64,000 bases of DNA, taken from contig DAOUKG010000004.1 of the NCBI GenBank assembly GCA_034421575.1, positions 1 through 64,000 on the forward strand, written 5' to 3'. The DNA comes from VXLM01 sp034421575 (GTDB lineage Bacteria; Chloroflexota; Dehalococcoidia; Lucifugimonadales; VXLM01). This document shows positions 33,360-42,158 of this stretch, in pieces. The first letter of the stretch is position 1, and every line of letters starts with the position of its first letter. The position numbers and the translations under genes are program-made. Under the pieces are notes generated by a model. The model saw only the letters and a program-made list of their open reading frames with translations, made no database searches and was not told the DNA's origin.

Positions 33360-34415
33360 ATGATTACTACGACGGCCGCGGGACGAACGTGGCATTTCGA
33401 CCGGTCGCTGGGGCGGCCTACGAACGAGCACAACGGGAAGGTCGGCGGGTACCGCTATCCGGTCGATCTGGCTATTGCTCCGAACGGCAACATCTTCGTG
33501 CTGAGTCGCGGCAATCAGTTCGGCCAGGGGCAGATCGCCTACCGTGACAACGGGCGCGTCGGCAAGACGACGTTGGACGAGCACCATCTAGGGGACTTCG
33601 CCCGCCGGGAGTTCACGTGGCCCGTTGGGATCGCGGTGGACTCGGAGGGATGGGTCTACGTTTCCGACGAGCACGAGAACGTCATAAAGAAGTTCGATCC
33701 CGACGCCACTCAACCTTTTCCGACGTTCGACCCGGACGGCGAGGCGATTGCCACGTTCGGGACGCATGGCGCTGGACCCGGGCAATTGGACGGGCCGACG
33801 GGAATCCAATTCGATGCGGACGACAATCTCTGGGTGGTCGAGAGCGGGAACAACCGGGTCCAGAAGTTCACGAAGGACGGGGAGTTCCTGCTGGCATTCG
33901 GCGGGCCAGGCGCCGGAGACGGCGAATTCAACCGGCCCTGGGGAATCACCATCGACCGGAACGGGGACACCTACGTCGCCGACTGGGGAAACGACCGCGT
34001 GCAGAAGTTCACGCCCGATGGCCGGTACCTCATGAGCTTCGGCGAGGAGTACGGCGGCGAGCTCAAGCGTCCGGCGAACGTCGCCGTGGACAGCGAGGGC
34101 GACGTCTACGTCACGGACTTTGGGAATCGAAGGGTGCGGGTGTACGAGCCCAACGGCGATATCCTGACGACATTCCATGGGGACGCGACGACGCTGTCTA
34201 AGGCGGGAGAGTACATAATTCGACGTGATCCCGGAACTATCAAGGCTTACCGGCAGGTCAAGGACTACACGTCCATGGGCAGGTTCCAAAGACCGACTGG
34301 CATAGAGATCGACGGCGAGGACCGCGTGCTCGTGGCCGACCTGTGCGGAAGGCTGCAGGTGTATGCCAAGGACCATGAGTTCGTAGCGCCGGAAGTGAAA
34401 CTGGAGCTGGAATAG
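33360..34415 (+). CDS. NHL-repeat beta-propeller protein, paralog 1
   Basis: A 351-residue protein composed of NHL repeats. Repeats read as YPVDLAIAPNGNIFVLSRG, WPVGIAVDSEGWVYVSDEH, GPTGIQFDADDNLWVVESGNNRVQKF, RPWGITIDRNGDTYVADWGNDRVQKF, RPANVAVDSEGDVYVTDFG and RPTGIEIDGEDRVLVADLCG, enough for a six-bladed propeller. No signal peptide. Relatives bind ligands or act as lactonase-like or lyase domains; none is indicated here. The next gene, one base downstream, is a close paralog. Confidence 0.85.
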   Translation: MITTTAAGRTWHFDRSLGRPTNEHNGKVGGYRYPVDLAIAPNGNIFVLSRGNQFGQGQIAYRDNGRVGKTTLDEHHLGDFARREFTWPVGIAVDSEGWVYVSDEHENVIKKFDPDATQPFPTFDPDGEAIATFGTHGAGPGQLDGPTGIQFDADDNLWVVESGNNRVQKFTKDGEFLLAFGGPGAGDGEFNRPWGITIDRNGDTYVADWGNDRVQKFTPDGRYLMSFGEEYGGELKRPANVAVDSEGDVYVTDFGNRRVRVYEPNGDILTTFHGDATTLSKAGEYIIRRDPGTIKAYRQVKDYTSMGRFQRPTGIEIDGEDRVLVADLCGRLQVYAKDHEFVAPEVKLELE

Positions 34416-34416
34416 G

Positions 34417-35469
34417 ATGATTACAACAACGGCCGCGGGGAGAACGTGGCACTTCGACCGTTCGCTGGGACGCCCGACGAATGAACACAACGGCAAGGTG
34501 GGAGGGTTCCGCTACCCTACCGACCTGGCGATAGCGCCGGGGGAGATACTCTTCGTCCTGAACAAGGGATACCAGATCACGGAGCAGATGGACCACCGGG
34601 ACAATGGGAGGATCGGCAAGACGACGCTGGACGAGCACCACCTTGGAGACTTCGCTCGGCAGGACTTCGTCTGGCCGGGCGGCATCGCTTTAGACAGTGG
34701 AGGATGGGTCTACGTGACGGACGAGTACCTCAACGTAGTCCGCCGGTATGACCCGGATGGAGTCCGACCGTATCCTGGCAGCGACCCGAGCGGTGAGTGG
34801 ACCACCCAATGGGGCAAAGCCGGAAGCGGGCCGGGCCAGTTGGATGGGCCAACGTGCATCGCGTTCGACTCTGATGACGATTTGTACGTCGTCGAGAGCA
34901 GAAATCATCGTGTGCAGAAGTTCACGAAAGACGGGCAGTACCTTTCGGGATTCGGGGCACAGGGAACCGGCGAGGGCGAGTTCGACCGGCCCTGGGGCAT
35001 CACCATCGACAAGGACGGCTACATCTATGTTGTCGACTGGGGGAACAGCAGGGTGCAGAAGTTCTCATCGGATGGCGAATACATCATGTCCTTCGGTACG
35101 GAGTTTGGCGGGGAGTTGAATCATCCTGCGAACGTGGCCGTTGACAGCGAGGGCGACGTGTACGTGACGGACTTCGGCAACAGGCGGGTGCAGGTGTACG
35201 AGCCGAACGGCGACATCCTGACGTCGTTCTACGGCGACGCGACGACGCTGTCGAAGGCGGGCGAGTACATCATTCGTCGCGACCCCGGCACGATCAAGGC
35301 CTACCGGCAGGTCAAGGACTACACGCCGATGGGACGGTTCCAGCGTCCGACGGGCATCGAGGTCGATGAGCAGGACCGGATCATCGTGGCGGACGCCTGC
35401 GGGCGGCTGCAGGTCTACGCGAAGGACCACGCGTTCGTGGCGCCGGAGGTCAAGCTGGAGCTTGAGTAG
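34417..35469 (+). CDS. NHL-repeat beta-propeller protein, paralog 2
   Basis: A 350-residue near twin of the preceding gene. Both start MITTTAAGRTWHFDRSLGRP and end FVAPEVKLELE. Differences concentrate in the first blade (YPTDLAIAPGEILFVLNKG) and the segment around RRYDPDGVRPYPGSDPSGEW. One base separates its ATG from the preceding stop, so it is translationally linked. Probably a recent tandem duplication; the products could form a heterodimer. Function unknown. Confidence 0.85.
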   Translation: MITTTAAGRTWHFDRSLGRPTNEHNGKVGGFRYPTDLAIAPGEILFVLNKGYQITEQMDHRDNGRIGKTTLDEHHLGDFARQDFVWPGGIALDSGGWVYVTDEYLNVVRRYDPDGVRPYPGSDPSGEWTTQWGKAGSGPGQLDGPTCIAFDSDDDLYVVESRNHRVQKFTKDGQYLSGFGAQGTGEGEFDRPWGITIDKDGYIYVVDWGNSRVQKFSSDGEYIMSFGTEFGGELNHPANVAVDSEGDVYVTDFGNRRVQVYEPNGDILTSFYGDATTLSKAGEYIIRRDPGTIKAYRQVKDYTPMGRFQRPTGIEVDEQDRIIVADACGRLQVYAKDHAFVAPEVKLELE

Positions 35470-35557
35470 GGCCGCTTCGTCAGGTTCGCGCGATGCTCTG
35501 GCTGGATGTGCTTAGTGGATTCCCACTTTCGCGGGAATGACGGGATGGGGATACAGG

Positions 35558-36259
35558 TCACTGCCGAAACAGGTTGAGGAACCTGTCCTGGTAGAACTCG
35601 AAGAGTCCCCAGCGGTCGATTTCCTGCTTGAGGAGGTCGATGCCGCCGCGGTTGCCACGTTCCACCTCTCGGAATAGGCGGTCGATCTGCTGGATGGCCG
35701 CCGAGGGCGCGCCGCCGAAGTTTTCCTCGGGACTCAGCAGACCGCGCGCGTTTAGCTCCTGCACGTTGCCGGCAACCGATGACGCAGTGAACTCGTAGAT
35801 GAACTTCAGGAGAGCCACGTCCCACAGCTCGTCGACTCCGACCATGACGACCGACAACTCTTCCTTCCGGTCGTTCAGGTCCTTGCTGATGCGATGGGCG
35901 ATATCGGTCGGCACTCCGCCGACAACCTCGGAGTTCTCGGGTTTGTTCCTGTAGGTGTACATGATGCCGGGGCTGTTGGGCCCGGCGCTTCGCATGATCT
36001 CGTGAAAGAACTCGTACGCTTCCGAGCTGAATCCTTCCAGGTTTGACATGTAGGAAGGAGTGACAATGGCGGGGCGCTCGGCCACGACTTTTCCGGTCCG
36101 GACGACGCCCTCGTAGGTCTCGGGGACCTCTTCCTGGAACGCGGGCTCGGTAACGACGTAGTACTTGATGTTGGTCGCGCCGAAGGTAGCCAGGTGCTGC
36201 TTCGGGAACCTGACTACGAAGGTCTGCTCGATGGCTTTCAGCCATCTACGTTCGTTCAT
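35558..36259 (-). CDS. Conserved hypothetical protein
   Basis: A 233-residue soluble protein of mixed alpha/beta composition with no motif I recognise. The segments RFPKQHLATFGATNIKYYVVTEP, AIVTPSYMSNLEGFSSEAYEFFHEIM and LKQEIDRWGLFEFYQDRFLNLFR suggest a real, conserved gene. ATG 36259 follows AGGAAG; a TTG one codon earlier is less likely. It lies alone between the NHL pair (convergent) and accDA. Confidence 0.6.
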   Translation of the reverse strand: MNERRWLKAIEQTFVVRFPKQHLATFGATNIKYYVVTEPAFQEEVPETYEGVVRTGKVVAERPAIVTPSYMSNLEGFSSEAYEFFHEIMRSAGPNSPGIMYTYRNKPENSEVVGGVPTDIAHRISKDLNDRKEELSVVMVGVDELWDVALLKFIYEFTASSVAGNVQELNARGLLSPEENFGGAPSAAIQQIDRLFREVERGNRGGIDLLKQEIDRWGLFEFYQDRFLNLFRQ

Positions 36260-36418
36260 CAATTGATCTGCTTCCTCACTTTACGCTAGGCGCGAAGTCC
36301 GTCAGTCAGCGATTTCGCTCAGGAAAGCCGGTCTTGAAGACTACTCCATGCCGATTGACGATTGGTCGAGAGGTAAACGGGACCTTTCGCCGGGTAGGAC
36401 AACGACGGAGTCCGCACG

Positions 36419-38257
36419 TCAGGCCTTGCCGTTGTTGCCGTTGGAATTCGAGAAGCCGTCGGCGATGGGCTCTTCGTGCTCGGGCTCGGGGCTGCGGCGC
36501 ATTCTTCGAACGCGGGTGGAGACGATTCCCCGAAGCGAGTTAACCTCACGGGTGATGGCCGTGCGGAAATGGGAGCTGTACTCGCCCATGTTCCGGAACT
36601 TCTTATATCGGGAGCGGAGAAGCCGTTTTCTTGATCCGGCCTGGAGGACCGACAGTTCCTGCAGCAGGACGCGACGAAGGTGACGCGCGGCTTCCATGGG
36701 GTTGGTATGCGCGCCTCCCGACGGTTCCTGAACTATCAGGTCGACGATGCCGAGCTCGAAGCAGTCGTGGGCGGTGAGTCTGAGGGACTCAGCAGCCTCA
36801 TCGGCGCGCGCGGCATCCTGGTAGATGAGCGCTGCGGCGTCTTCCGGAGAGATGACGGAGTAGATTGCGTTTTCGAGCATGAGCACCCGGTCGACAACGG
36901 CGAGAGGAAGGGCCCCCTCGCTTCCGCCCTCGCCGATGACCACGGCGATGGAGGGCACTTGTACGCGCGCGACTTCTGCCATGGCGGTTGCGATGGCGCC
37001 GCCAAGTCCTCGCTGCTCGGCGTCGGCGCTGATGTGTGGGCCGGGAGTGTCTATGAGGGTGATTATGGGGAGGTCGAATTTTGCGGCAAGTCCGACCGCT
37101 CTCCGGGTCTCGCGGAAGCCCTCCGGAGTAATCCGCCCGCCCTGCGCCGTAGTATCGGACCGACCACGTTCCTGGCCGATGACGACGACCGTCTGTCCCC
37201 CGATCTGGCCGAGTCCCCATACGAGCGACTCGTCATCGCCGAATACCCTGTCGCCATGAAGCTCGACGAAGTTGGTGACCATGTGGCTCATGTAGTCGAG
37301 ACTCGTGGGACGTTCAGAGTGGCGGGCGAGATTCACGGCTTCCCATGCGGTGAGCGACTCGGACCGTGGAGGCAGAACGTACCCGTCCTGATTGTCGCGC
37401 CGAGACAGGTGGTACCTGGACATGAGCATGTCGAGGAGCGCCGAGACGGTGTCCTTGGACTGGGTGCGATCGACGACGGCGTCGATCATGCCGTGACGAA
37501 GCCGCGACTCCGCAGTGTGAGAGTCGTTGGAGCCGGTCTCTTCGGTGGAGTTCTTGATGGCCCGCATGGACGCGAGGCCGACAATTGCGCCGGGTTCGGC
37601 CACGATTATGTCGGCGAGGTTTGCGAAGCTGGCGTAGGCGTGTCCCGTGGAGGGGTTCGCCAGGATGGAGATGAAGGGGAGGCCCGCGTCGGCAAGGCGG
37701 TTGGCCGCCATGGCGGTCTTCGCCATCTGCATGAGGGAGAGCACTCCCTCCTGGATGCGAACGCCGCCGCTCGTGACGACGGCGACGACGGGCTGCTTGC
37801 GGCGTGTGGCGTACTCGAATGCGAGGGCAACCTTTTCGCCGACGACGCATCCCATGGTCCCGCCCATGAATCCGAAGTCGAGGACGACGAGGACCGCCTT
37901 GGTGCCGCCGATGGAGCATGTGCCCGTGACGGCGGCCTCCGTCAGACCGGTGCGGCGCTGGTCGTGAAAGACGCTCTGCCTGTACGACGTCCTGGACGAG
38001 AACGAGAGTGGATCAAGCGATGTGACGGTGCGGTTGATTTCCTTGAACGATCCGGGGTCGGCCAGCGTGTCGATGCGTTCCCTGGCGGTCAGCGTGTAGT
38101 GGAACCGGCACCTCGGGCAGACGTTGTGCCTCTGGTACAGCTCGGAATCGACGAGGTACTCGTCACAGACGAGGCATGTTTCGCGCGCGGCGGTCTCCAC
38201 GTCGGGATCGGTCCGACTCATGACGGAACTGAGCATATCGGCGATGTTTCGTACCAT
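36419..38257 (-). CDS. accDA: Acetyl-CoA carboxylase carboxyltransferase, fused beta and alpha subunits
   Basis: A 612-residue fusion. The N-terminal half is AccD: a zinc ribbon (CLVCDEY, then CPRCRFHY), IGGTKAVLVVLDFGFMGGTMG, VTSGGVRIQEG and ANPSTGHAYASFA. The C-terminal half is AccA: YMSHMVTNFVELHGDRVFGDD, RITPEGFRETRRAVGLA, LIDTPGPHISADAEQRG, IGEGGSEGALPLAV and YSVISPEDAAALIY. The enzyme transfers carboxylate from biotin to acetyl-CoA for fatty-acid synthesis. In E. coli these are separate genes. I choose ATG 38257 (GAGAGG upstream) over GTG 38281. accB/accC are not in the window. It is followed on the same strand upstream by ftsK. Confidence 0.93.
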   Translation of the reverse strand: MVRNIADMLSSVMSRTDPDVETAARETCLVCDEYLVDSELYQRHNVCPRCRFHYTLTARERIDTLADPGSFKEINRTVTSLDPLSFSSRTSYRQSVFHDQRRTGLTEAAVTGTCSIGGTKAVLVVLDFGFMGGTMGCVVGEKVALAFEYATRRKQPVVAVVTSGGVRIQEGVLSLMQMAKTAMAANRLADAGLPFISILANPSTGHAYASFANLADIIVAEPGAIVGLASMRAIKNSTEETGSNDSHTAESRLRHGMIDAVVDRTQSKDTVSALLDMLMSRYHLSRRDNQDGYVLPPRSESLTAWEAVNLARHSERPTSLDYMSHMVTNFVELHGDRVFGDDESLVWGLGQIGGQTVVVIGQERGRSDTTAQGGRITPEGFRETRRAVGLAAKFDLPIITLIDTPGPHISADAEQRGLGGAIATAMAEVARVQVPSIAVVIGEGGSEGALPLAVVDRVLMLENAIYSVISPEDAAALIYQDAARADEAAESLRLTAHDCFELGIVDLIVQEPSGGAHTNPMEAARHLRRVLLQELSVLQAGSRKRLLRSRYKKFRNMGEYSSHFRTAITREVNSLRGIVSTRVRRMRRSPEPEHEEPIADGFSNSNGNNGKA

Positions 38258-38355
38258 CTGTGGCCTCTCGGACCGAGTCACCCGGCTCTTAGTGTTCCGG
38301 GAATCGGCGCCGATTCGCCTGCGCGGTCTGCGCAGGGATATGACAGAGACCCGGG

Positions 38356-40971
38356 CTACACGTGTCCTATTATAACATCGCGCGACTTCGAGCCGTCGCT
38401 TGGGCCGACAATGCCTTCTTCCTCGAGCTGGTCCATGAGACGAGCGGCTCGCGGGTACCCGATCCTCAGGCGTCGCTGGAGGAGCGACGTGGATATCTTC
38501 TTCTGCCGGGTGGCAAGCTCGATGGCCTTGTCCATCATGTCGTCCCTGCCCTCGATATCGTCACCATCGTCATCATCCATGCTCTCGGACTCGGCTCCAC
38601 CGACGGGCTCGAGGCTGAGATCCGCCATGGGGCCGCGGGGCGTGGTCTGCCAGAAGCTGACGAGGTCTTCTATCTCCTGGTCGGAGATGAACACTCCCTG
38701 CACGCGCTCCGGCCTGGACATATCGACGCTCTGGTAGAGCATGTCGCCCTTGCCGAGGAGCTTCTCCGCGCCGGCGGTGTCGAGGATGGTGCGCGAGTCG
38801 ATCTGCGATGTGAGGGCGAAGCTCACGCGGCTCGGGAAGTTGGCCTTGATGAGTCCGGTGAGCACGTCGACGGAAGGGCGCTGGGTCGCCACGATGAGGT
38901 GGATCCCCGTCGCGCGCCCAAGCTGGGCCAGGCGACACAGGGCCTGCTCGACATCGACGGAGGCTGTCATCATGAGGTCGGCGAGCTCATCGACGGCGAC
39001 GACGAGGTACGGCATCTTCTCGGACGATTTCTTGTTGAAGCTGTCGATGTTGCGGACGCCGGTCTCCTCCATGCGCCGGTAGCGGTCCATCATCTCGCGG
39101 ATAAGGCCCCGCAGGAGACTGACGACCTGGTCGGTCTCGACGACGACCGGCGTGAGGAGGTGCGGGATGCCGTTGTACGGGGTGAGCTCCACGCGCTTCG
39201 GGTCGATGAGAAGGAGGCGGAGTTCGGACGGGTCCTTTTCGATGAGGAGGCAGGAGATGATGGTGTTGATGAACACGCTCTTGCCGCTGCCGGTGGAACC
39301 TGCCACCAGGAGATGGGGCATCTTGGCGAGCTCGATGGTGACTGTCTCACCGCTGCCGCCCTTGCCGATCGCGACGGGCAGCTTGGCCTTCTTGCGAAGC
39401 TGATCGAACTCCTTATCCTGCATGACGTTGCGAAGCGTCACGAGGGCGGGATTGGGATTCGGCACCTCGACACCGACGAGGGACTTGCCCATGACCGGCG
39501 TCTCGATGCGGATGCTGGGAGTCCGCAGGGCGAGGGAGAGGTCCTTTTCACGAGCGGTAATGGCGTCGACTTTGACTCTCGTCTTGGTCTCGACGCGGGT
39601 CTTCATCTGCCTGCCCTTTTCGTCCAGCTTGGGCCTGCCGTCGGAGTCGGTGACGTTGACCTGCTTCTGCCTGCGGATCCATCCGGGGACGAGGCCGTAC
39701 ATGGTTACGGTCGGGCCTGGCTGGGCGTCCTCGACCTCAACCTCGACGCCGTAGTGTCCGAGTGTCTCGCGGATGGTACGGGCGGTGTCCTCCATCTCTT
39801 CCTTCGTGATTCCGCCTTCGTTGGCGTCGACGAACATGGAGAGGGCCGGCTTGGCCCATGAGGACGCGCCCATGACGGCCTGTACCACGGACATCATCCG
39901 TCCGCGGTCGCCGTTCGTGTCTTCGCCAGCGGCAGGCGCCGGCGCAGCGCCGTTTCCGGGGACGGGCGCCTGGCTGTCCCACAGCTTGTTGAATTTGCCG
40001 CCGGACATCTCGTCGGATGCGGGATCGTGCCAGTCAGCCGTACCGGCGGAGGAGATGGTGGGTTCCGGCTCCTCGACCACTTCCTGGATGCGGTCAGCGT
40101 TGGCGGTTGCATGCTCTTGTGCAGAGTCCTTCGAGCGGTCGCGAATTCGGGAGCCGCTGAGTCGTTCGGACAGTCCGTTGAGCACCGACCCCAGTGAACG
40201 GACCTCCGGATCTTCGGTCACAATTTCCTGTGGTTCCGGCTGTTCCGGGCGTGGTTCCCAGGAAAAGCCTGAGGAAGTCCTTTCCCTGAACTCCTCCTTC
40301 TCCATCGTCCGGCGAAGGCTCTCGCTCCAGCGGCCTGACGCCTGGGAATCGGCGGCGGACTGAACGGCCTGCTCATCGGAGGGCTTGGCGCTCTTGGACT
40401 TCGAGCCGATGGCGCGACCGATACTCGTAATCACGAGGTATATGCCGACCAAGCCCGTGCCCGCGATGGAAAGTGCGCCCAAGGCGACACGGGGCGATAC
40501 GATGGCGACGGCTACCGCGAAGACCGCGGCGACTCTTAGAACGCCCAACCAGACGACCTCACCGGCTATGGCATAGCCGACGGCGCCGCCGAGGGTAACG
40601 TCTCCTTCGAGGGTGAAGCCGGCGAGAGGACCCTGGAATGGGGCGAAGAACGAGAGGAAGCCGAGGAGGGCAGCCAGGAAGACCGGAGAGGCGAGCCACA
40701 GGCGGTAGTGGCGGAACAGCGACGTATGTACGAAGAGTGCCAGCATGAATACGGCGATCCAGAGGGCTACCGCAACGACGCCAAGGCCGAGTTGCGATAT
40801 GACGCTTTCTTCGATGGAGCCAACCGTCAGCGAAAGAGAGTCGCGGTACCAGTAGACGGTGCCCGCCCCTGCCGCGAACAGGATGAGGAGGGTGATCTTT
40901 GCGTACCACGACGACATGATCGCGCGGAGTAGGATTGAGGTCATGTTCGCGTTGCTAGCTTCTCTTGCCAT
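38356..40971 (-). CDS. ftsK: DNA translocase FtsK/SpoIIIE
   Basis: An 871-residue septal DNA pump. The N-terminus has four to five membrane helices (about 20-195). A charged linker of about 230 residues follows. The motor contains a Walker A, AGSTGSGKSVF (near 557), LLLIDPKRVELTPYNGIPHL, VVAVDELADLMM and ATQRPSVDVLTGLIKANFPSR. A C-terminal gamma winged helix (ISTSLLQRRLRIGYPRAARLMDQLEEEG) should recognise KOPS-like sites. It moves chromosome DNA at division. The 98-bp gap to accDA may mean co-transcription. Confidence 0.95.
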   Translation of the reverse strand: MAREASNANMTSILLRAIMSSWYAKITLLILFAAGAGTVYWYRDSLSLTVGSIEESVISQLGLGVVAVALWIAVFMLALFVHTSLFRHYRLWLASPVFLAALLGFLSFFAPFQGPLAGFTLEGDVTLGGAVGYAIAGEVVWLGVLRVAAVFAVAVAIVSPRVALGALSIAGTGLVGIYLVITSIGRAIGSKSKSAKPSDEQAVQSAADSQASGRWSESLRRTMEKEEFRERTSSGFSWEPRPEQPEPQEIVTEDPEVRSLGSVLNGLSERLSGSRIRDRSKDSAQEHATANADRIQEVVEEPEPTISSAGTADWHDPASDEMSGGKFNKLWDSQAPVPGNGAAPAPAAGEDTNGDRGRMMSVVQAVMGASSWAKPALSMFVDANEGGITKEEMEDTARTIRETLGHYGVEVEVEDAQPGPTVTMYGLVPGWIRRQKQVNVTDSDGRPKLDEKGRQMKTRVETKTRVKVDAITAREKDLSLALRTPSIRIETPVMGKSLVGVEVPNPNPALVTLRNVMQDKEFDQLRKKAKLPVAIGKGGSGETVTIELAKMPHLLVAGSTGSGKSVFINTIISCLLIEKDPSELRLLLIDPKRVELTPYNGIPHLLTPVVVETDQVVSLLRGLIREMMDRYRRMEETGVRNIDSFNKKSSEKMPYLVVAVDELADLMMTASVDVEQALCRLAQLGRATGIHLIVATQRPSVDVLTGLIKANFPSRVSFALTSQIDSRTILDTAGAEKLLGKGDMLYQSVDMSRPERVQGVFISDQEIEDLVSFWQTTPRGPMADLSLEPVGGAESESMDDDDGDDIEGRDDMMDKAIELATRQKKISTSLLQRRLRIGYPRAARLMDQLEEEGIVGPSDGSKSRDVIIGHV

Positions 40972-41241
40972 CGCCTCACCACCGGGGAAGAATTCGCAGC
41001 GACGGACGCCGACTGCGTTTAGGGTTCGAGTTGGCTATCCGACTTAATTTTAGACTATTTCCAATATTTTTCTAGTCCTATGGCGAGTGTTTAGAGAGCG
41101 ATTGGGCGTGCTTGGCTCTTCTTGGGAGAGAGAGGGAGAGCGAGTTATGGGGTAAAAGGGCCTTCGACAGGCTCAGGGTGAACGGGAGTTGGCCCTACTG
41201 GCAGCGGCTCAGGGTAAACGTGGTGTTCCTATGGACACCCT
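40972..41241. other. Intergenic region with REP-like repeats
   Basis: GGCCTTCGACAGGCTCAGGGTGAACGGG-type sequence lies at 41158-41187, followed at 41207 by a partial second copy (GGCTCAGGGTAAACG). Nothing else is recognised. Confidence 0.5.
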
Positions 41242-42156
41242 CTACGGATATACGCCCCAGTAGCCTCTGTTCCTCTCTGTGGGAAGGAAGTAGTACAGGC
41301 TCTGGACCTTGCCCGCGTCATTTACAAACCACGTATAGCTGCCCCGTTCCGCATCAGGGGAAGGTGTTTCGTCCGAGTCCGTGCTTCCTACGCCATCGCA
41401 TTGATGATCGTGGTCGGCGGAAGCCGATTTCGGAGTGTCCTCTATGAAGCCGCCCCAGACCAATTCGCAGAAGTCGATGATGTAGTCGCGACTGTTGAAC
41501 ACTATGCAGCCACCGGTAGTTGCGGGGTTACACTCTTCACCATTCGGCGTGACCACCGCTGCCACCCAGTGGTCGGCGAGTTCACCAGAAGTGTCCCTAT
41601 CCGAATCGCTGTCGGATGGACAGTACAGGTATCTCCAGTCTCCCGTTGGGTCGTTTCGTACCTTATCGAAGTTGGAACCCCTACCTTCTTTCCAAATCGG
41701 CATTCCCCCACTGGTCCCAAGTACGGGATGTGGTGGCGGAGGATCCTGTAAGTACCGATCTTCATATTCGAACGTGATCCGGGGGTCGTCACCGGTACCT
41801 ACGCACTTCTCCAATTGTCGGCGGGCGAAGGTCTCGATGAACCCCCTATCATCCGGCATAGGATCCTGATAGCGCTTGCCCATTATCGGATACTGTCGGT
41901 CATTGTTAAAACGTACATTGCTTGGGCTGAAGTAGTAGGCGTCGACGGCAAGCTGAATCACTCTTTGATCGGCGTCGTATGCCTGCTCCTTGGAGTTTTC
42001 GAGGAAGCCTCGAATCGTGGGCACGGCTATAGCAATGAGAATGCCGAGGATGGCGATCACGACGATAAGCTCGATGAGCGTGAATCCGTCGTTCGGCTCT
42101 TCGATCCGGCTTCGGATGCGGCGGGCGGCATTGTGTATTCGGTGAATCACGCGCAT
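41242..42156 (-). CDS. Type IV pilin/pseudopilin-like protein
   Basis: A 304-residue prepilin. A basic leader ends at the peptidase site NDG-FTLIEL, followed by the hydrophobic helix IVVIAILGILIAIAVP of class III signal peptides. The large C-terminal globular domain has six or more cysteines and Asp/Ser-rich acidic loops (PSDSDSDRDTSGE), unusual for major pilins and more like minor pilins or pseudopilins. Prepilin peptidase would cut before Phe25. No pilus assembly gene is nearby. Its ATG lies 2 bp after the RNase J stop. Confidence 0.85.
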   Translation of the reverse strand: MRVIHRIHNAARRIRSRIEEPNDGFTLIELIVVIAILGILIAIAVPTIRGFLENSKEQAYDADQRVIQLAVDAYYFSPSNVRFNNDRQYPIMGKRYQDPMPDDRGFIETFARRQLEKCVGTGDDPRITFEYEDRYLQDPPPPHPVLGTSGGMPIWKEGRGSNFDKVRNDPTGDWRYLYCPSDSDSDRDTSGELADHWVAAVVTPNGEECNPATTGGCIVFNSRDYIIDFCELVWGGFIEDTPKSASADHDHQCDGVGSTDSDETPSPDAERGSYTWFVNDAGKVQSLYYFLPTERNRGYWGVYP

Positions 42157-42158
42157 TG

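Noticed and set aside
36680..38737. 685-codon open frame on the plus strand opposite accDA
   Set aside because: It is the GC-rich antisense of a clear AccD-AccA gene, lacks any domain, and has the Arg/Gly/Asp-rich composition of a shadow frame.
38362..39861. 499-codon plus-strand frame opposite ftsK
   Set aside because: Shadow of the FtsK motor domain; composition follows the complementary codons.
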